Part shown: positions 6,039 to 10,366 of the stretch, piece after piece | Layout: each line of letters begins with the position of its first letter | Position numbering within the stretch: position 1 is the first letter of the stretch | Source of the DNA: Rhodocaloribacter sp964552015 | GTDB lineage: Bacteria > Bacteroidota > Rhodothermia > Rhodothermales > ISCAR-4553 | Assembly: GCA_964552015.1 (NCBI GenBank) | Contig: CAZKFR010000098.1 | Coordinates: 1-10,366, forward strand | Length of the DNA stretch: 10,366 bases | Direction: 5' to 3' | Made by a program: the position numbers and the translations under genes | The notes under the pieces: model-generated | Database searches by the model: none | Seen by the model: only the letters and a program-made list of their open reading frames with translations | Told to the model about the DNA's origin: nothing

Positions 6039-8513
6039 TCAGAAGATCGTCTTGACGCCGAAGAGGAACGTCTGCGGCAGGCCGGGCCGCACCCCCGCCG
6101 GACGCCGGGCGACGATGTAAGCCGTATCCGTCAGGTTGCGGACGCTGGCGAAGAGCTTCACGTTGAGCGAGAGGCGGTAGTCCGCCGAGGCATCGACGAC
6201 GAAGTGGGGGTCGACGCTCTCGCGCTCGAGGTAGTCGCCCTGGCCGGCCTCGGTGCGCATACGGCTCACATAGCGACCGTTGAGGTGCACCCCCAGGCGC
6301 CCGTGTTCGAGGCCCAGGCCCACGGCCAGCTGATGGTGCGGCAGGTAGGGCAGCTCATCGCCCTTCTCCACCGTCCCCCACGGCTCGAAGTCGCTCTCGA
6401 AGGCGTTCTGGAAGGTGGCTCTCGTGTAGGTGTAGGAGACCGTCAGCGGCAGGCTCAGGCGGGTCTTCAGGGCCAGCCCCAGGTCGTAGCCGGCGGCCAG
6501 TTCCAGCCCGTAGGCATGCACGGCGCCGCCGTTGAACTGATCCGTCGTGCCGGCGCCCCCGCTGGCCGCCAGGTCGGCCCCCAGCAGGTTGCTGTAGTCG
6601 TTGAAGAACACCACGCCTTCGGCCTTGAGACCCACGGTCCGGAAGCGGGCCCCCGCCTCGTAGTTGATGCTTTTCTCAGGCTCGGCGCCCGGCGTCGAAC
6701 CCGGCGGGGCGAACCCCCGGTGCACCCCCACGAAGGCATTGACCGTCGGCGTGAGCGCATAATCCACCCCGATGCCGGGAATCAGCACGTCCACCGTGTT
6801 CTCGCGCGTCTTCAGCTCGGCCCCCGTCCGCCCGGGGTCGTTCTTGCCATAGTCCTCGCGGCGGATGCGGATGTGCTCGAAGCGCAGACCAGGGATGACC
6901 GTCAGGCGACCGGCCTCCAGGCGATACTGCGCGTAGGCCGCCGTGGCGGTGGCCGTCTCCACGCGGTTGCTCTCGGTGCCGGGGGTGCCCGCCTGTGTCA
7001 GCTCCATCACCCCGTCGACCATCCGGTAGAGGTCCACCCACTGGAAGCGGTCGATCTGGTCCTCGTGCAGCCGGAGGCCCAGCTCCAGCTCATGCGACCG
7101 CTTCTCGTCGCCGAACTGCAGCCCGACGATGGTCTCGACGCCGCGGGCATAATAGGTGCGGTTGTTCGCCTTCACCTCCAGCGCGTTGTCGTTCGGGCTG
7201 GTGGCCCCGGTGACGATGGCATACTCGGCGGCATAGGTCTCCGGATCGGCCAGCAGATCGCTGATCCGGATGCGCTCGCCGTCGGCCGAGGCCCGCACCC
7301 GGTCCAGCTTGTACCAGTTCCGGTGGAAGTCGGTGCGGTAGAGCGTCGTGGTGACGTCCACGCCTTTCGCCGGACGGATGACGTGGCGGAGCATGTACTG
7401 CTCGTGCTCGGTGTTCATCTCGTCCTGCTGCGAGGCGGCATAGCGCCGGAACGGGGTGCGGGCAAAGTCGGCGTCGGTGAGCCCCAGGTACGTCTCGTCC
7501 GAGGTCTCGGTGGTCTGCCCGATCTTGAAGGTGAGCGCCTGGTACACCGCCGCGTCAGGGTTGGTGTTGATCCGGAGCTTGGCCAGGTAGTCTTTCTTGT
7601 CGAAGCCCGTGGGCCCGCCGCCGTCGAGCTCCTTGAAGCCGTCGCTGCGGCCCTGGTAGGTCTCGGCGAGGAAGCCGAAGTTCTGGTACGAGTCGCCGAT
7701 GTAGGCGTGCACGGTGCGCTCATCGTCCTCCCCGGCCAGCACATCGACCTTGCCGGAGAACGTCTCGGGGATGGCCGTCGAGATCAGGTTGAGCGCCCCG
7801 CCGGTGGTGTACGGACCGTACTTGACCTGGCTGGAGCCTTTGCGTACCTCGATGCCCTGCATGCGCCCGACCGTCGGGAAGTAGTATGCGGCGGGAGCGG
7901 CGTACGGGGCCGGGGCCATCAGCACCCCGTCCTCCATCACCGTGATCTTCGAACTCCGCTCCGAGCCGGTCCCCCGTAGCCCGATGTTGGGCCGCAGGCC
8001 GTAGCCGTCCTCCTCCTGTACGTTCACGCCGGGAATCGTCTGCAACACCCGCATGGGATCGTTGTAGGAGAATGTCTCGAGTTCGCGCGGCGAGAGGTAA
8101 TGCGCCGACCCCGGGATTCCGGCGATCCCGCGCCGGCCGCCCGTGAGCGTGGTACGGCGGACGACGATCTCGTCCAGGTCGATGGGTTGTTCTTTAAGGA
8201 CGAAGACCACCTCGACGCTCGCCCCGTTCGGTACGTTCACCGTCTGGCGGGCCGGGGCGAAGCCGAGCATCCGGGCCACCAGCACCTGCTCGCCGGCCGG
8301 CACCGCCTCGATGACGAACGACCCGTCGGCCGCCGTGGCCGCCCCGAGGCTCCCTCCCTCGATGAACACGTTGACGCCGGCCAGGGGCATGGCCGCCTCG
8401 TCGAGGACACGGCCCCGCACCTGCCCCGTCTGCCCCCACGCCGTCGCCGCCACCAGGCACAGGACGAACAGCCCGGTCAGACGGCGAGCGCTCCTGCCAG
8501 GGAATGAATCCAT
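6039..8513 (-). CDS. TonB-dependent outer-membrane receptor, FecA-like
   Basis: The product is 824 residues. The start is the ATG at 8513, with GAGGAG four bases upstream, followed directly by a signal peptide (RR at 10-11, a hydrophobic core at about 13-23, cleavage near AWG|Q at 27-28). An ATG-less extension to 8561 is open but has no signal. A carboxypeptidase-regulatory-like beta domain spans about 30-107 (VRGRVLDEAAMPLAGV). A TonB-box-like DEIVV is at 114-118 and a plug domain at about 130-246 (NIGLRGTGSERSSKITVMED, PYAAPAAYYFP, KGSSQVKYGPYTTGG). A 22-strand-type barrel runs to the terminal Phe that the barrel-assembly machinery recognises. The plug motifs are those of ferric dicitrate (FecA-type) receptors, so a ferric chelate is the likely ligand, but this is inferred. 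No FecI/FecR pair is adjacent. The upstream palindrome over the promoter suggests regulation by a metal-sensing repressor. Confidence 0.9.
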   Translation of the reverse strand: MDSFPGRSARRLTGLFVLCLVAATAWGQTGQVRGRVLDEAAMPLAGVNVFIEGGSLGAATAADGSFVIEAVPAGEQVLVARMLGFAPARQTVNVPNGASVEVVFVLKEQPIDLDEIVVRRTTLTGGRRGIAGIPGSAHYLSPRELETFSYNDPMRVLQTIPGVNVQEEDGYGLRPNIGLRGTGSERSSKITVMEDGVLMAPAPYAAPAAYYFPTVGRMQGIEVRKGSSQVKYGPYTTGGALNLISTAIPETFSGKVDVLAGEDDERTVHAYIGDSYQNFGFLAETYQGRSDGFKELDGGGPTGFDKKDYLAKLRINTNPDAAVYQALTFKIGQTTETSDETYLGLTDADFARTPFRRYAASQQDEMNTEHEQYMLRHVIRPAKGVDVTTTLYRTDFHRNWYKLDRVRASADGERIRISDLLADPETYAAEYAIVTGATSPNDNALEVKANNRTYYARGVETIVGLQFGDEKRSHELELGLRLHEDQIDRFQWVDLYRMVDGVMELTQAGTPGTESNRVETATATAAYAQYRLEAGRLTVIPGLRFEHIRIRREDYGKNDPGRTGAELKTRENTVDVLIPGIGVDYALTPTVNAFVGVHRGFAPPGSTPGAEPEKSINYEAGARFRTVGLKAEGVVFFNDYSNLLGADLAASGGAGTTDQFNGGAVHAYGLELAAGYDLGLALKTRLSLPLTVSYTYTRATFQNAFESDFEPWGTVEKGDELPYLPHHQLAVGLGLEHGRLGVHLNGRYVSRMRTEAGQGDYLERESVDPHFVVDASADYRLSLNVKLFASVRNLTDTAYIVARRPAGVRPGLPQTFLFGVKTIF

Positions 8514-8711
8514 AACGCTCCTCGCGTGTTTTCGTGTGCTGATCTGCGTTTCGGGACCCAAGATAGATGCTTATTTAGATCAAGTCTATCTTTTAACGAC
8601 GAAGCCGGCGTAAAAATTCTGCAAAGGCCGGGGAGTCGCATCCCCCCTCGGCGCACGTCCGGGGAACCCGGATGCCCGAAGCGACGTTTTCGTGCACCCC
8701 AAACGTTATGT
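8514..8711. other. Intergenic region between the TonB receptor and tRNA-Glu
   Basis: Besides the palindrome at 8560-8592 and the receptor Shine-Dalgarno, the region holds a small perfect hairpin, TCCGGG-GAA-CCCGGA, at 8658-8672. It lies about 40 bases before the tRNA. No clear tRNA promoter was found; the AT-richer stretch at 8610-8620 is the only candidate. No coding sequence is supportable. Confidence 0.4.
8560..8592 (-). promoter_or_regulatory. Palindrome over the TonB receptor promoter, candidate repressor operator
   Basis: AAGATAGA (8560-8567) and TCTATCTT (8585-8592) are exact inverted copies with 17 bases between them. On the minus strand the arms carry a -35-like TAGACT (8583-8588) and a -10-like TATCTT (8560-8565), spaced by exactly 17 bases, each matching four of six consensus positions. 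The predicted transcript would start near 8553 and have a leader of about 40 bases. Binding of a dimeric repressor here would block RNA polymerase directly. Confidence 0.5.
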
Positions 8712-8784
8712 GCCGCGTTCGTCTAGGGGTCTAGGACGCCGGCCTCTCACGCCGGTAACACGGGTTCAAATCCCGTACGCGGTA
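8712..8784 (+). tRNA. tRNA-Glu, anticodon CTC
   Basis: The 73-base cloverleaf is complete. The acceptor stem GCCGCGT (8712-8718) pairs with ACGCGGT (8777-8783), with a G-U at the first pair. The D arm contains GTCTAGGGGTCTAGGAC, the anticodon stem is CCGGC/GCCGG around loop CTCTCAC (anticodon CTC, reading GAG), and the T arm is ACGGG-TTCAAAT-CCCGT. The discriminator is A8784, followed by CCG, so the CCA end is not encoded and must be added by nucleotidyltransferase. A terminator follows within five bases. Confidence 0.95.
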
Positions 8785-8788
8785 CCGC

Positions 8789-8829
8789 GCCCGCTTCTGC
8801 CTCCTCGTGCGGAAGCGGGCTTTTGCTTT
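8789..8829 (+). terminator. Intrinsic terminator of tRNA-Glu
   Basis: GCCCGCTTC (8789-8797) pairs with GAAGCGGGC (8812-8820), with two further pairs inside the loop, and TTTTGCTTT (8821-8829) follows. This is the clearest Rho-independent terminator in the window. It sits directly after the tRNA and just before the stop of the converging transporter gene. Confidence 0.85.
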
Positions 8830-8835
8830 ATCCGT

Positions 8836-10146
8836 TCAGCCGGTGCGCCGCGTCCCCCCTTCCGCCGTGCCGGGGTTCGGGGGTGCGTGCAGGGTCTCGC
8901 GCATCACCAGGGCCGCGAGCCCCCCCGAGAGGGCCGTCAGTAGCCCGATGGCCCCGATGGCGCCGCGCAGCCCCACCGTATCGGCCAGCAGGCCCGCCAG
9001 CAACGCCCCCACCACATAGCCCCCGTCGCGCCAGAGCCGGTAGACCCCCACGGCGGAGGCCCGCCAGGACGGGTGGGCCACGTCGCTGATGGCCGCCAGC
9101 AGGGTGGGATACACCAGCGCCGTGCCCAGCCCCAGCAGCGCCATGGCCAAGGCCAGCGTCCAGAGCGCCGTGCCCGCCAGCAACAGGGCGATGCCCACGG
9201 CCTGTACCCACATCCCCGCCACGATGAGGGGCTTGCGCCCGAGCCGGTCGGAGAGGGCCCCGGTGCCGAGCTGCCCCAGCCCCCAGACGGCCGGATAGAG
9301 GGCCGCCAGCAGGCCGATCTCTTCGATGCGGAGCCCCAGGGCGGCGAAGTACAGCGGGAACAGCCCCCAGGCCATCCCATCGTTCAGGTTGTTGACCATC
9401 CCGGTCTGGCTGACGGCAAAGAGGGTGCGGTCCTTCCAGCTGGTCAGGAGCAGCACCCGGGCGAAAGAGGGAGCGGCCCCGCCGTCGTCGCCGGCCCGCT
9501 CCCGCGCCTCCAGCCGGGCGTGCGCCCGCGTCTCGCGCACCCACCCGACCGACAGCAGCAGGCCCGCCAGGGCGAAGGCCACCCCCAGATAGAACGGCTG
9601 GGGGCGCAGAGCATAGGCTCCCGCCACATAGCCGGAGGCCAGGGCGGCCAGCGAGACGGCCACATACCCCGCCGCCTCGTTCAGCCCCATCGCCAGCCCC
9701 CGCTGCCGGGGCCCCACCAGGTCGATCTTCATGATCACCGTGCTGGACCAGGCCAGCCCCTGGTTGATCCCGAGCAAGACGTTCGCAAAGGTAATCCATC
9801 CCCAGGAGGGGGCCCACATCACCAGGAAAGGCACGGGCAGGCCAAAGAGCCACCCCGCCACCAGCACCCGCTTCCGGCCGTAGCGGTCCACCCAGCGCCC
9901 GGCCAGCACGTTGGCCAGCGCCTTGGCCAGCCCGAAGGACGCGATGAACGAAAGGATGGCGGTGTGCGACGCCAACCCGAAGGTCTCTTCGGCGAGCAGC
10001 GGAAGGACGGCCCGTTCCAGTCCCACCATAGCCCCCACGAAGGCGTTGACGAGCACCAGCAGGGCAAACTGCCGCCGGTTCTCCCGCAGTCCCAGCACCA
10101 CCGGGCGATGCCCTCGCTGCGGGCGGTTTCCCTGATCCCTGTTCAC
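8836..10146 (-). CDS. Major facilitator superfamily transporter
   Basis: The product is 436 residues with about 12 membrane segments in two halves, joined by a charged loop (about 205-231, ending before PSFARVLLL). The MFS motif A appears in both halves: GRWVDRYGRKR at 83-93 between TM2 and TM3, and GALSDRLGRKP at 296-306 between TM8 and TM9. A conserved NQGLAWSS stretch (128-135) is in TM4. It is an inner-membrane secondary carrier or drug/metabolite exporter; the substrate cannot be told. I chose the GTG at 10146 because GGAGGT (10151-10156) lies four bases upstream and TM1 follows after about 22 residues. The frame stays open to a GTG at 10341, but the added 65 residues are not membrane-like or MFS-like and are probably leader. 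The gene converges on the tRNA, and the tRNA terminator lies just beyond its stop. Confidence 0.9.
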   Translation of the reverse strand: MNRDQGNRPQRGHRPVVLGLRENRRQFALLVLVNAFVGAMVGLERAVLPLLAEETFGLASHTAILSFIASFGLAKALANVLAGRWVDRYGRKRVLVAGWLFGLPVPFLVMWAPSWGWITFANVLLGINQGLAWSSTVIMKIDLVGPRQRGLAMGLNEAAGYVAVSLAALASGYVAGAYALRPQPFYLGVAFALAGLLLSVGWVRETRAHARLEARERAGDDGGAAPSFARVLLLTSWKDRTLFAVSQTGMVNNLNDGMAWGLFPLYFAALGLRIEEIGLLAALYPAVWGLGQLGTGALSDRLGRKPLIVAGMWVQAVGIALLLAGTALWTLALAMALLGLGTALVYPTLLAAISDVAHPSWRASAVGVYRLWRDGGYVVGALLAGLLADTVGLRGAIGAIGLLTALSGGLAALVMRETLHAPPNPGTAEGGTRRTG

Positions 10147-10366
10147 GTGCACCTCCGCAAACGAATCATCAATACACGCTATGGCCGGCAGCATGACGAC
10201 CGCGCCTGGGCCAACGTACGCTCCCCCCTCCTCCCCGGCACCCAAGTTTCGGCTTACCTTTGTATAATTCTGCTCCCTTTCACGCCCCTCGAAGACCCAG
10301 GCCTCCAGCGAACGCATACGCTCCCCTTGCCGGGTCGTCACCCACCTCCATCCTGAAAATATTTTA
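10147..10366. other. Leader and upstream region of the transporter gene
   Basis: The 220 bases before the transporter start hold its Shine-Dalgarno and an AT palindrome, AAAATATTTT (10356-10365), at the window edge. A perfect TATAAT lies at 10263-10268 on the plus strand with no convincing -35. I see no hairpin or riboswitch fold that I recognise. The promoter of the transporter is probably here or just outside the window. Confidence 0.35.

Noticed and set aside
6204..7979. 591-codon plus-strand frame opposite the TonB receptor
   Set aside because: It mirrors receptor codons, shows no domain, and has no ribosome-binding site or partner gene.
8514..8561. N-terminal extension of the TonB receptor to 8561
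   Set aside because: It places 16 residues before the signal peptide and would overlap the palindrome-promoter. The ATG at 8513 has GAGGAG at good spacing.
8712..8784. tRNA-Glu as an integration site for a mobile island
   Set aside because: No repeated tRNA 3' end, integrase or phage gene is visible on either side.
10263..10268. Plus-strand promoter based on a perfect TATAAT
   Set aside because: No -35 at 16-18 bases, and no downstream gene within the window.
9073..10356. 427-codon plus-strand frame opposite the transporter
   Set aside because: It is Gln/His/Pro/Gly-rich shadow sequence, while the minus strand has 12 membrane segments and two motif A copies.

Overview
The window is high-GC bacterial DNA with seven complete protein genes, one gene cut by the left edge and one tRNA. 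The likely source is a member of the Rhodothermota/Bacteroidota. The evidence for this is an outer-membrane TonB receptor with a carboxypeptidase-regulatory-like N-terminal domain, an orphan protein of a type I associate with Bacteroidota, and many GTG starts in GC-rich code. The lineage is an inference; no rRNA or other phylogenetic marker is present.

Left block (3-4835). A conserved hypothetical gene (+, cut by the left edge) converges on a leftward cluster. In transcription order the cluster holds a membrane-anchored endonuclease/exonuclease/phosphatase-fold protein, a thiamine-diphosphate (ThDP) enzyme of the acetolactate-synthase superfamily, and a Sad/YneI-type succinate-semialdehyde dehydrogenase. 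The last two are separated by 3 bases and the dehydrogenase Shine-Dalgarno lies inside the end of the ThDP gene. The order, the spacing and the remembered sequence type match the cyanobacterial 2-oxoglutarate decarboxylase + succinate-semialdehyde dehydrogenase pair. The most interesting reading is therefore a TCA-cycle bypass (2-oxoglutarate to succinic semialdehyde to succinate) that automatic annotation would probably label 'acetolactate synthase'.

Middle (4836-6038). A type II toxin-antitoxin pair (ribbon-helix-helix antitoxin, PIN-domain toxin, ATGA overlap) sits between two exact 57-bp direct repeats, each holding a perfect 11-bp-stem hairpin. The long upstream gap also holds a 69-base REP-like composite palindrome and a smaller inverted repeat that could be the antitoxin operator. 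The layout suggests a cassette placed between the TonB receptor gene and the leftward cluster.

Right block (6039-10366). A FecA-like TonB-dependent receptor gene (-) has a palindrome whose arms fall exactly on a candidate -35 and -10, which suggests repression, perhaps by an iron-responsive regulator. Next come a tRNA-Glu(CTC) with a clear intrinsic terminator (+) and a converging 12-TM major facilitator transporter gene (-). The transporter is best started at 10146, where a strong Shine-Dalgarno is present. I saw no CRISPR array, transposase, phage gene or rRNA.
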